Origin: Cerina litoralis
Lineage (GTDB): Bacteria; Bacteroidota; Bacteroidia; Flavobacteriales; Flavobacteriaceae
Direction of reading: 5' to 3'
Assembly (NCBI GenBank): GCA_022008415.1
Contig: JAIRBC010000018.1
Span: 50,054-114,053 of the forward strand
DNA: 64,000 nt
Positions 38,292 to 46,734 of this stretch are shown here, in pieces. The notes beneath the pieces are model-generated. The model worked only from the letters and a program-made list of their open reading frames with translations, ran no database searches and was not told where the DNA came from. The position numbers and the translations under genes were made by a program. Each line of letters starts with the position of its first letter. Positions within the stretch are counted from its first letter, which is position 1.

Positions 38292-38322
38292 TTTGAAATA
38301 TTAAGTTTAGTTTATATGTTTG
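38292..38322 (+). promoter_or_regulatory. Consensus Bacteroidota promoter of the kinase-aldolase-AgaS operon
   Basis: TTTG (38292-38295), exactly 19 bp, then TATGTTTG (38315-38322): a perfect match to the -33/-7 pattern. Transcription would begin near 38329, with a leader of about 200 nt to the first ATG at 38527. Confidence 0.65.
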
Positions 38323-38526
38323 TACCTTTCAATAAATGTCGGCTGCGTAAATGTTATTTGTTGCCCAACTGAAATTATTTCCAAAAAGTTAATTGACCGG
38401 TATTAACTAGTATTTTCGTCGGGTAGGATAGTTTTAGACTACGCATTCCTTTGCATCGAGTTTTCGGCGGATCTTTTTAATAGCTTAATTTAACAATCAC
38501 AGGGATTAAATTTGGAAACCAATAAT

Positions 38527-39471
38527 ATGAATGTCTTCGACGTACTTGTAGTAGGGGAATTGAATGTGGATATAATCCTAGATAAAATTCTAGGTTTTCC
38601 CCGGGTCGGCAAGGAAATCATATCTAAGGAAATGAACCTTACCCTAGGTAGTAGTTCTGCTATTTTTGCAAGTAATTTAAGTTCATTTAGTACCGAAGTC
38701 GCATTCATTGGAAAGCTGGGCAATGACAATTTCTCGCACCTCGTTCTACAATCCTTAACGGCTAAAAAAGTCCATACCGATTTTATAATACGTTCAGATT
38801 TGCTCAGGACGGGATTGACCGTTGTTATGAACTATGGAAATGACCGCGCCAACGTTACCTATCCCGGAGCCATGGAACATTTGAAGGAGTCCGAGATTGA
38901 AGACGAGATGCTGAAAAAGGCAAAACACCTGCACGTGAGTTCCGTATTTATGCAACCGGGACTATTGCCAGATCTATTGAAATTATTTGAGCGGGCGAAA
39001 AAAATGGGGTTGACGACCTCCATGGATCCTCAATGGGATCCCTCCGAAAAATGGGAGCTCAATTTGCCTAAACTATTGCCCTACGTGGACGTGTTTATGC
39101 CTAACATCGAGGAATTTAAATATCTGACAAACAGCAGGGACATATTATCAGGACTAAAGGCAGTTGAACCCTTTTGCAACATTGTGGTTATAAAGGACGG
39201 TGAAAGGGGAGCGCATTTATGGAATAAAAACAAACTGATCTCAAAACCTGCTTTCATAAATAATAAGATTGTGGATTGTATTGGTGCGGGCGATAGTTTT
39301 GATGCCGGATTTATCAGCGAATTCGTTAAAGGTCATGAATTGCAACGTTGCCTGGAAATCGGGAATTTGGCCGGTGCACTAAACACTACCGCCCACGGAG
39401 GGACAGCCGCCTTTAAAAACATGGGACAAATCAAAAGACAAGCCGCTGAAAACTTTTCATTTCAATTCTAA
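38527..39471 (+). CDS. PfkB-family sugar kinase (tagatose-6-phosphate kinase candidate)
   Basis: 314 residues from ATG 38527. A TTG at 38512 would add five residues (METNN) with no conserved content, so the ATG is chosen. PfkB features: GELNVDIIL at the N-terminus, DPQWDPSEKW in the middle, and the signature DCIGAGDSFDAGF, whose GAGD (253-256) supplies the anion hole and catalytic Asp256. The family phosphorylates ribose, fructose-6-P, tagatose-6-P and other sugars. With a class II aldolase 3 bp downstream and an AgaS-like gene in the operon, tagatose-6-P to tagatose-1,6-bisphosphate is the economical guess. It could instead be the GalNAc/galactosamine kinase, since no other kinase is visible. 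Cytoplasmic. Confidence 0.85.
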   Translation: MNVFDVLVVGELNVDIILDKILGFPRVGKEIISKEMNLTLGSSSAIFASNLSSFSTEVAFIGKLGNDNFSHLVLQSLTAKKVHTDFIIRSDLLRTGLTVVMNYGNDRANVTYPGAMEHLKESEIEDEMLKKAKHLHVSSVFMQPGLLPDLLKLFERAKKMGLTTSMDPQWDPSEKWELNLPKLLPYVDVFMPNIEEFKYLTNSRDILSGLKAVEPFCNIVVIKDGERGAHLWNKNKLISKPAFINNKIVDCIGAGDSFDAGFISEFVKGHELQRCLEIGNLAGALNTTAHGGTAAFKNMGQIKRQAAENFSFQF

Positions 39472-39474
39472 ACC

Positions 39475-40293
39475 ATGAGACTTCAAGATAAGCTCGCCGA
39501 GAACAAAAAAGAGGGAAAGGCCCTTTTGGCAACCAACTTCTACAATTTTGAAACCCTGTCCGCTGTCTTGGCCGCAGCCCAAAGCACGGGCTCCGAGGTT
39601 ATTTTGCAGGTATCGGAAAGTTCAGTTCACTATATGGGCCTAAAGATTGCCAAAAGTCTTGCTGATAGCGCCCTTGAGCAATACGGTGTAACCGCATGGC
39701 TTCATCTGGATCATGGGCAAGATCTTAATTTGATCAAAAGATGTATCGATATTGGGTTCGATTCGGTGATGATCGATGCCAGTGAGAAATCATATGAGGA
39801 AAACGTGAGGATTACCAGGGAGATCGTAAGATATGCCGACAACTATGATATCAATGTAGAAGCAGAATTGGGCTATATCTCCAAGCTTGGACAAGACCAA
39901 AAAATGATCTATACCCAACCCCAGGAGGCCAAAGCATTCGTTGAAGCTACGGGAATTACCGCCTTGGCCGTAGCCGTAGGCTCCGCACACGGATTTTATA
40001 AGGAAGTGCCCCGACTTCAAATAGATCTCATAGGGAAAATCAATACGGCAACCCCTGTGGCCCTTGTGCTACATGGGAGCTCAGGAATCCCCAATGATCA
40101 ACTACAAGCTGCCATAAAAAAAGGAATTACCAAAATAAATTTGGCCACCGAGATCAAAAATAACTTTATGAAAAGTCTGCAGCAAGTGTTAAATGAAACC
40201 GATAATATCGATCTTAGAAAAGTATTTCCCAAGGCAACGGCACAGGTAACGGCCTTGGTATCGGATAAATTGCAAACCATAAATTCTATTTAA
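39475..40293 (+). CDS. Class II ketose-bisphosphate aldolase (KbaY/GatY-like)
   Basis: A 272-residue cytoplasmic enzyme. Zn/catalytic residues of class II aldolases are all present: HLDHG (77-81, Asp79 catalytic, His80 metal), VEAELG (Glu131), GSAHG (His172), LVLHGSSG (His200 and the phosphate loop), and KINLATEI (220-227). Length is close to the tagatose-bisphosphate aldolase subgroup (about 285) and well below the 340-360 of FbaA-type enzymes. Reaction: tagatose-1,6-bisphosphate (or fructose-1,6-bisphosphate) to dihydroxyacetone phosphate and glyceraldehyde-3-phosphate. It starts 3 bp after the kinase and ends 2 bp before the amidohydrolase, so it is tightly co-transcribed. Confidence 0.9.
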   Translation: MRLQDKLAENKKEGKALLATNFYNFETLSAVLAAAQSTGSEVILQVSESSVHYMGLKIAKSLADSALEQYGVTAWLHLDHGQDLNLIKRCIDIGFDSVMIDASEKSYEENVRITREIVRYADNYDINVEAELGYISKLGQDQKMIYTQPQEAKAFVEATGITALAVAVGSAHGFYKEVPRLQIDLIGKINTATPVALVLHGSSGIPNDQLQAAIKKGITKINLATEIKNNFMKSLQQVLNETDNIDLRKVFPKATAQVTALVSDKLQTINSI

Positions 40294-40295
40294 TT

Positions 40296-41360
40296 ATGAA
40301 GAAATTTTCAATATCCGTATTCACCTTTTTTATTTTCTCAATTGGTACGGGGCAAGAGGATATTCTCCTAAAGAATTACGACCCCATATCGGTATATGAA
40401 ACCCAAAAATCTAATATAGAAAAGGCAAAATATCCGATAATCGACATGCATTCCCATCCGTACGCTTCCACCCCGGATGAAATCGAATCTTGGATCAAAA
40501 CTATGGATGCAGTAGGTATTCAAAAGTCAGTTGTTCTCACCTATCAAACGGGGAAAGCCTTCGACAGTATTTATAATATATATTCAAAATACAAGGGTAG
40601 ATTTGAAATTTTTTGTGGGTTTGATTTTACGGGTTACAAAGAAAAGGGCTGGGCAAAAAAAGCGGTCAAGGAGTTGGAGCGATGTTATAAGACCGGCGCC
40701 AGGGGGGTAGGTGAATTGGGGGATAAAGGAGCGGGGCTTCTCTATTCAAAACCCACAGCCGCTTATGGTATGCATATAGATGATGAAAGGATGAAACCAT
40801 TACTGGAAAAATGCGGGGAATTGGGAATGCCCATTAGTATTCACGTGGCAGAACCCTATTGGATGTACCTCCCCATTGACCGTCACAACGACGGGCTTAT
40901 GAATGCCGCGAAATGGAAAATTGATACTTCTAATAAAAAATTATTGATGCATGATCAACTTATCGAAACTTTGGAAAATGCGGTCAGGGAAAATCCCGAA
41001 ACGACATTTATAGCCTGCCATTTTGCGAATTGCAGTTATGATCTACGTATTATCGGAAGATTATTGGACACCTATCCCAACCTTTATGCCGATATAGCCG
41101 CACGGTATGCAGAAACTGCCCCAGTACCCAGGTATACCAAGAAATTTTATGAAAAGCATCAAGATAGATTACTCTATGGGACCGATATGGGGTTTGAGCG
41201 AAATATGTATCTGACGACCTTCCGGATTCTGGAATCCGAAGATGAGCACTTTTACCAAAAGGACCTCTTTAGTTATCATTGGCCACTTTACGGATTGGGG
41301 CTGAGTGAAGAAATTTTAAAAAAAATATATCGCGGGAATGCACAAAAAATTCTTAAATAG
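40296..41360 (+). CDS. Secreted amidohydrolase (PF04909, lactonase-like), copy 2
   Basis: A 354-residue protein with a signal peptide lacking a lipobox Cys (cleavage near IGTGQ-EDI). Metal-site motifs: DMHSH (50-54), GVGELGDKG, SIHVAEPYW, ACHFANCSYD, YGTDMGF. It is the closest relative of the lipoprotein amidohydrolase at 6162; both share GIQKSVV, FDSIY, IYSKYKGRFE/MYSKYPDRFD and WP.YGLGL. Placement inside the kinase/aldolase/AgaS operon implies a role in the same sugar pathway, perhaps opening a periplasmic sugar lactone. It is secreted, so it cannot be the cytosolic AgaA deacetylase of the classical pathway. The next (broken) gene overlaps its end by 23 bp. Confidence 0.85.
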   Translation: MKKFSISVFTFFIFSIGTGQEDILLKNYDPISVYETQKSNIEKAKYPIIDMHSHPYASTPDEIESWIKTMDAVGIQKSVVLTYQTGKAFDSIYNIYSKYKGRFEIFCGFDFTGYKEKGWAKKAVKELERCYKTGARGVGELGDKGAGLLYSKPTAAYGMHIDDERMKPLLEKCGELGMPISIHVAEPYWMYLPIDRHNDGLMNAAKWKIDTSNKKLLMHDQLIETLENAVRENPETTFIACHFANCSYDLRIIGRLLDTYPNLYADIAARYAETAPVPRYTKKFYEKHQDRLLYGTDMGFERNMYLTTFRILESEDEHFYQKDLFSYHWPLYGLGLSEEILKKIYRGNAQKILK

Positions 41361-42588
41361 GCATCGCGTTTTGAAAAGAATAACGGCTAGCATTCTGCTT
41401 TTCCTAATGGTTGTTTCCTACATAACAAATACAGGAAGCGAAGCTGGTATAGCCAAAATAGAGAACGCCGATTTAATTTTTGACGTCAGCGGAAATCTAC
41501 AGGCCAAATTTAGTGCGACACTTCCGGATACTAGATTGACATTAAGCGATTTTCAGTCCTCGAAAACACTAGTCATTGATGGGATTACAATTGATTATTT
41601 TAGTTTCAATTCCATTGGACAAAAAGCACTGGAGGGCAATTTATCCACTAAAGAATGGATATTAAACAGGACATACAATAAGGATGGGCTCCATATAAAG
41701 AAGAAAACAACCCTCGCCACTTGCGATATGTTTCCAGATCAGGTATCCACAAGGGTCACCTACAGCAATAACTCTGAACATGAAATTTATGTGGGAAGAT
41801 GGAGCCATAAGGGCTATACCAAACTTTCACATTTTGACAGTCCCTCTGTTTGGGCCTTTCAGGGCAGTTCTCCCCCACAACGGGACGATCGGATCTACCC
41901 GTTGGTGCCGGGATATTATCAAAATAACATTATGGACATGAAAGTTACCTACTATGAAAGGGGTATTCCGGTAACATCGGTATGGATGCCCGATATAAAT
42001 ATTGCCGTAGGCCACTTCTTGGCAAAGGTTTACAAAAGGGTAAACCTACCCACTGAGATTCCTGCCAATGCCAAGGATGTCAAGGTTATTTTGTCCAAGG
42101 ATATTCCGGATCGGTTCTTGTTCAAATCCAAAGATCGTATACAGACCAAGGAGACCTTTATTTCTGATTCCATAGGTGATTATTTTGTCAGTTCTTTTGG
42201 AATGGGTGCCGTTTTGGATACAAGATTTACCTGGCCAATACATAATCCCAATTCCAAGGAAGACCTTATACTTACCCTTGAAAAAGAAAAATATGGAAAA
42301 AATGGTTCTCCCGTTCTTATGAAAAAATGTTGTCTATCGGAGAATGTTTAGGGGAGGCATATGATATTGGTTATGATATGCCTGAAACGTATCTTAAAGA
42401 AAAAACGAACCCCTTACTATATCATTTATGCGAATAGGTGGGACGGTGAAATTAAGCTTAAGGGCCTGGACAAAAATAAAACATACCTACTAAAGGGATT
42501 GCGTTTGAGAAAACTTCTGGGGGATAGCCCCATGCTGGATGTTAAATTCAATGACTTTATTTTATTAACGTCAATTGAGATAAAATAA
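41338..42588 (+). pseudogene. GH36-like alpha-galactosidase gene with internal deletion and frameshifts
   Basis: The first frame (41338-42351, 337 codons) begins with a signal peptide and an intact N-terminal beta-sandwich (about residues 40-275). It then jumps from RIQTKETFISDSIGDYF, typical of the end of that domain, straight to SSFGMGAVLDTRFTWP, which belongs to the last strand of the catalytic barrel. The DDGWQ and TDLDD catalytic region seen in the intact GH36 protein at 16115 is missing. After EKEKY (about 42293) a one-base loss shifts frame: KKWFSRSYEKMLSIGECLGE continues in another frame. A further indel near 42410 moves to a third frame (YYIIYANRWDGEIKLKGLDK, 42361-42588), the C-terminal beta-domain. 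Three frames in sequence rule out a functional enzyme. Confidence 0.85.
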
Positions 42589-42653
42589 AATAGGTTCACA
42601 ACAGATTTCATTTAATATGTGCGGATAGAAATGAATCAATACAACCATCATTT

Positions 42654-43796
42654 ATGAAAACAGAAATATTTGACAAGAAAAAAAAACCATATACAAAAAA
42701 TGAGATTTTTGGTCAGCCCCAATTGTGGGAACAGGTTTATGCTCGGATGGTTGAGCAAAAAATGGATATACATATTTTTTTCGAATCCATTCTTAAAAAA
42801 AATGATTTAAGGATCATACTTACGGGGGCTGGTTCTTCCGCATTTATTGGGGAAGCCGCAAAGGGATTTGTACAGAAGGCTACCGGAAAAATAACACAGG
42901 CCATTGCCACGACCGATATTGTGACCCAACCGGAACTTTTTTTTCTTAAAGGCATGCCCACGCTACTCATATCGTTTGCCAGATCCGGAAGTAGTCCGGA
43001 AAGTCTTGAAGCAATTGCCCTGGCAGACCGATATTGCGATGAGGTATTTCACTTAATTATTACTTGCAATAAAGACGGGGAATTGGCGCATTACAGCTCA
43101 AATAAGCCCAAAAGTGTTTATTGTCTTGTACTGCCCGAGGCTTCAAACGACAAAAGTTTGGCAATGACGGGTAGTTTTACATCCATGCTGCTTTCAGTAC
43201 TTCTCGCCTTCGATATAGAAAATATTGAAAATAAAAAGAAATCCATCGATGATATGATAGCCCAAGGACAGCAACTTTTGAAAAAGTCCAAAACAATAGC
43301 GCAAATTGCTTCTAAAATATTCGACAGGGTAGTTTTCCTTGGTTCCGGTCCTATGTTGGGTATTGCTAGGGAATGTCATCTTAAATTGCAGGAACTCACG
43401 GATGGCCAAATTATCTGTAAGCACGATTCCTTTCTAGGCTTCAGGCACGGACCAAGAGCCGTGGTTAATGACAAAACATTAATGGTATATTTATTTTCGG
43501 AAGATGTTCATACCTTTAAATACGAAAAAGATTTAGTGTTGAGTATTTCACAAGATCCTAGGAACATCCCCTCCATAGGGCTTGATCCTCCCCGAAAATT
43601 AGATGTTGGATCTTATCGATCCATAGCTCTTGAAAAATCGGATTGCAATGGATTGAAAATTGTGGTAGCTACCATACTTGGACAGCTATTGGGGTATTAC
43701 AAATCCTTGCAACTGGGACTGAATCCCGATAACCCATCGGTATCGGGAGCAATTAGTAGGGTAGTTCAGGGGGTGACGATTTATCCGAAAGAATAA
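42654..43796 (+). CDS. agaS: AgaS-like SIS-domain isomerase/deaminase
   Basis: A 380-residue cytoplasmic protein with two SIS domains. The first carries ILTGAGSSAFIGE (about 54-66) and SFARSGSSPES; the second carries VVFLGSGPMLGIAREC and HLKLQELTDG, then HDSFLGFRHGPRAV. These are features of the AgaS/GlmS-isomerase-like group. AgaS of enteric bacteria converts galactosamine-6-phosphate to tagatose-6-phosphate plus ammonia; the kinase and aldolase earlier in the same operon would act next. The symbol is assigned by domain similarity and context, not by experiment. It follows the broken GH36 gene by 66 bp. Confidence 0.85.
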   Translation: MKTEIFDKKKKPYTKNEIFGQPQLWEQVYARMVEQKMDIHIFFESILKKNDLRIILTGAGSSAFIGEAAKGFVQKATGKITQAIATTDIVTQPELFFLKGMPTLLISFARSGSSPESLEAIALADRYCDEVFHLIITCNKDGELAHYSSNKPKSVYCLVLPEASNDKSLAMTGSFTSMLLSVLLAFDIENIENKKKSIDDMIAQGQQLLKKSKTIAQIASKIFDRVVFLGSGPMLGIARECHLKLQELTDGQIICKHDSFLGFRHGPRAVVNDKTLMVYLFSEDVHTFKYEKDLVLSISQDPRNIPSIGLDPPRKLDVGSYRSIALEKSDCNGLKIVVATILGQLLGYYKSLQLGLNPDNPSVSGAISRVVQGVTIYPKE

Positions 43797-43964
43797 TGTA
43801 GCTTTTATTTATTAAGCGTTACCTGCTTAAGTTTCTTTATTGGGGATTTAAAGTTGATCCGAGGACGGATCGGCAAGAGAAAAAAGAGGAGCCGATAACA
43901 CATTCTGCCAAATATTGGACGGGTATTTGTTCCGACAATTAAATTTTATTAATCCAAATTAGAT

Positions 43965-45458
43965 ATGAAACGTTTGAAAAGGAGGAAATTTATCAAAAAT
44001 TCCTTGATTACGGGCATAGGAGTCTCTTTAGTGCCGTTGGATACTATTTCCAAGAAGGGACTTTACGCAACGCAGAACCTGTCTTCTTCCAAAGCCAAAA
44101 GGAAAAAGGTAATCGTTGCAGGTGCTGGAATCACAGGACTTTGTTGTGCTTTTGAACTTATGAAGAAGGGACATGAAGTCGTGGTGTTGGAAGCTAGCGG
44201 AAGACATGGAGGCCATGTTTTTACCGGGAGAGACGGGTTGTCGGAAGGATTATACGCTGATTTTGGAGCAGATCACATTACCAAACCCGGATATGAAAGA
44301 TTTTTCGAATATGCCCGAGAATTTAAGTTACCTGTATTGCCATATCCACACGCAGAGGGCTCTATGGCGGCACCGGGAAGATTCGGACTACGAATGATAG
44401 CCGGAAAATTTTATACGGATGAAATGTTGTCCGAGCCCAAAATACTCCATGAGCTGGGATTTAATAAAAGGGAAATAAAATTTCTATCTAAAAACCCGTG
44501 GTATAATCTCAAGCTCTTCTTTTTAGTTTCTTATTTGGACAATTTTAAAGATCCATACCAGCCATTTGGCGTTGGTTATGACGAATTGGACAACATTCCA
44601 TTGTCGGATATTTACAAAAAGGAAGGTGCCTCGGATGCGGCACTCCGTTATCTAGGAGGAACAAACACTTCGGCCCTTTATGGATTGTGGAGATTGTCGG
44701 TAGAAAGATCCAGGGGAATCCCCCCGTCGCAAGGAGATACTTATCGCCTCCAAGGAGGAAATCAAGAACTTCCAACGGCTTTCGCCAGAAAATTGGGCGA
44801 TCGGATCAAGCTCGACCATCCTATCAAGAGCATCAAACACGGTGAAAATGGGGTCGTAGTTTCTTATTCGGCCTATGGGTACAAGGGAGAGATGGAGATG
44901 AAAGCCGATTTTTTGGTCAATTGCATAAGCTTGCCAGTTTTTAGAAATATCCCCGTAATCCCGGTCTTATCACCTGAAAAACAATATGTTGTAGATAATC
45001 TCACCTATAGTTCCCACCCCTTTTATGTTTTTGAGGCCAGCTCCAGATTTTGGTTGGAAGATGGATTGAAAAGCATAAACATTGAATTTGAACATCCGGA
45101 TATTTCGATGATATGGGAAGAGACAAACAATGTAGATACGGATAGAATTATTTTAAAGGCATACGGCCCAGGTGGGCTGTCACCGCAACGCGTATTGGCA
45201 GCATTTAGAAAGCTATATCCCGGTAAAAGTGACACAATTTATCAAGCGTTAACGCTAGATTGGACGAAAGATAAATTTGCTCCCACTTGTGAAATGGATT
45301 CCTTTCCAATTGGTGAAATGCATCGATTTTGGCCTCAAATAATGAAGGCAGAAGGCCGAATCTATTTTGCAGGCACCTATGCAGACAACCTAAGCAGGGG
45401 GATGGAGTCCTGTTTGCGTTCGGCCCAAAGGGTATCAAAGGAAATAGATGAAATTTAG
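43965..45458 (+). CDS. Tat-exported FAD-dependent amine-oxidase-family protein, copy 2
   Basis: A 497-residue protein. Signal with twin arginines KRRKFIKNSLITGIG; FAD motif GAGITG (53-58) followed by VVLEASGRHGGHV; closing FAD segment GRIYFAGTYADN. It is collinear with copy 1 at 10119 along nearly the whole length (GKFYTDEML, YLDNFKD, YQPFGVGYDELDNIPLSDIY, RLQGGNQELP), with an 8-residue extra loop near 137 (AEGSMAAP). It is followed 20 bp later by a secreted cytochrome c, suggesting it is a dehydrogenase passing electrons to that haem rather than an oxygen-using oxidase. Substrate unknown; an amino sugar or sugar hydroxyl is conceivable given the operon. Confidence 0.85.
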   Translation: MKRLKRRKFIKNSLITGIGVSLVPLDTISKKGLYATQNLSSSKAKRKKVIVAGAGITGLCCAFELMKKGHEVVVLEASGRHGGHVFTGRDGLSEGLYADFGADHITKPGYERFFEYAREFKLPVLPYPHAEGSMAAPGRFGLRMIAGKFYTDEMLSEPKILHELGFNKREIKFLSKNPWYNLKLFFLVSYLDNFKDPYQPFGVGYDELDNIPLSDIYKKEGASDAALRYLGGTNTSALYGLWRLSVERSRGIPPSQGDTYRLQGGNQELPTAFARKLGDRIKLDHPIKSIKHGENGVVVSYSAYGYKGEMEMKADFLVNCISLPVFRNIPVIPVLSPEKQYVVDNLTYSSHPFYVFEASSRFWLEDGLKSINIEFEHPDISMIWEETNNVDTDRIILKAYGPGGLSPQRVLAAFRKLYPGKSDTIYQALTLDWTKDKFAPTCEMDSFPIGEMHRFWPQIMKAEGRIYFAGTYADNLSRGMESCLRSAQRVSKEIDEI

Positions 45459-45478
45459 GGCACTTTAGTAGTAGGAGC

Positions 45479-46291
45479 ATGAAAGCAAAAATACATTTGA
45501 TTTATTTATTATTGCTGTCGATATTATTATTCGTCGGAGGAGCTGATTTTTTTGATACTCCAGGTGAAACGTCTAAAAACCTTTATAAACCCAGCTTTAA
45601 AAAAGATTATGCCTTAACCGATAAAATTAGATTATCCCCCAAAACATTTCCTCAATCCAACAGTAGACCCCTTGTAAAAATTATTGCTCCCAAAGATAAA
45701 AGCTCATATCCTATGGGAACTCGGGTGGTGTACCAAATTAATGTCTCCGACATTGAGGATGGGGAATCCGAATACGGTGAAATACCCTCGAATGAGGTGC
45801 TTCTAAAAGTGGAGTATCCAGGAAGTTCGGGCACAACCGCTGAAAGGGATAATAATATACAAGGCAATCCCCCGGGCCTACTTGAAATATTATCGTCCAA
45901 TTGCTTAAACTGTCACGCATTTAAAGACAAACTGATTGGTCCCTCATTTTACGAGATAAGTGAACGTTATGATATTACCCCACAAAATATGCAAACAATG
46001 GCTAAGCACGTAAAAGAAGGCTCCTCTGGGGTATGGGGTAATACGGTAATGCCTTCCCATCCCGAACTATCGAACCAAGAGATACACGAAATGGTCCAGT
46101 GGATAATGAAAAACGCTGGTAAATCCAATATAGACTATTATACCGGGACGGAAGGATCTATCAAAATTCCTCTTTCGGTCGATTCCGAAAAGAATGTCAC
46201 ATTTATCCTAACGGCGAGTTACACCGATCACGGCGAGGATGGAGGTCAACGATTAAAAGGACAGGATTCGGTAATAATCTATGCTAATTAA
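45479..46291 (+). CDS. Secreted class I cytochrome c with flanking beta-domains
   Basis: A 270-residue protein with an N-terminal hydrophobic export segment (about 5-22). Residues 64-120 look like a PKD/beta-sandwich domain (VKIIAPKDKSSYPMGTRVVY, SDIEDGESEYGEIP). A cytochrome c domain follows with haem site CLNCH (142-146) and probable axial Met191 in TVMPSHPEL. Residues 215-270 form a short C-terminal beta-segment. The organisation recalls the C-terminal half of PQQ-sorbosone-dehydrogenase/cytochrome c/ThuA fusions in Bacteroidota, here as a separate gene. It lies 20 bp after the FAD protein and is its natural electron acceptor. Confidence 0.85.
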   Translation: MKAKIHLIYLLLLSILLFVGGADFFDTPGETSKNLYKPSFKKDYALTDKIRLSPKTFPQSNSRPLVKIIAPKDKSSYPMGTRVVYQINVSDIEDGESEYGEIPSNEVLLKVEYPGSSGTTAERDNNIQGNPPGLLEILSSNCLNCHAFKDKLIGPSFYEISERYDITPQNMQTMAKHVKEGSSGVWGNTVMPSHPELSNQEIHEMVQWIMKNAGKSNIDYYTGTEGSIKIPLSVDSEKNVTFILTASYTDHGEDGGQRLKGQDSVIIYAN

Positions 46292-46333
46292 TTTACTTAA
46301 CCGAGAAAAGGGGCAAGTTGTGATAACAAAATT

Positions 46334-46703
46334 AAATATCAAAAATTAAAACGAAAATCGTTTGTTTTAAAAAGCGGGCTGGTTAGCCTAATTGCATTCC
46401 TGATTTTTGGACAAGAAAGGATATCCGGGATCGGTTTTGGGTTTGGTTAATGACGGAGTTGCCGGGATTCCCGGAACACCTAGAATAAGAATTATCGATT
46501 CCGAAAATACGTTCGAAGTTTGTGGTAGCCTTGACCCAGGCTATCCGGTACCGGGAAGGGATAGACAAGCTATTTTTATGCTTCCCAAAGGCACTTTGTG
46601 CAGAGGACCACGAATAAATGCGGAATTGGAAGTGAAAGAGGTTAGACACCCCATTAAATGGGCCTACTCCCAAAAGCTTAATGATGATGGATCCCTAACG
46701 TAA
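46334..46703 (+). pseudogene. Remnant of a small secreted protein, frameshifted
   Basis: A signal-peptide-like stretch without a start codon (KRKSFVLKSGLVSLIAFLIF, 46349-46408) ends in a stop. An overlapping frame from 46407 to 46703 (98 codons, TTG only) continues as convincing protein (GIPGTPRIRIIDSENTFEV, PGYPVPGRDRQAIFMLPKG, HPIKWAYSQKLNDDGSLT). The two would join after a frame change near 46410. I do not recognise the family. It sits between the cytochrome c and transporter genes, so it was probably part of the operon. Confidence 0.5.
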
Positions 46704-46734
46704 AAAAGAAATTTATAACTTAACCTTGTATCTT

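Larger units (their letters stand above)
37816..38526. other. 711-bp divergent regulatory region
   Basis: Lies between the minus-strand FG-GAP unit and the plus-strand kinase operon. It holds 10-bp direct repeats TGCAAAATTT at 37888-37897 and 37915-37924 (27-bp period; TTTTG and TAAATTTT on the minus strand here could be a weak promoter for the FG-GAP unit). There is a short frame at 38086-38175 that reads like the start of a lost SusC gene (MNRNFHLTIRLIKIK). A long inverted repeat and a consensus promoter are listed separately. Confidence 0.4.
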
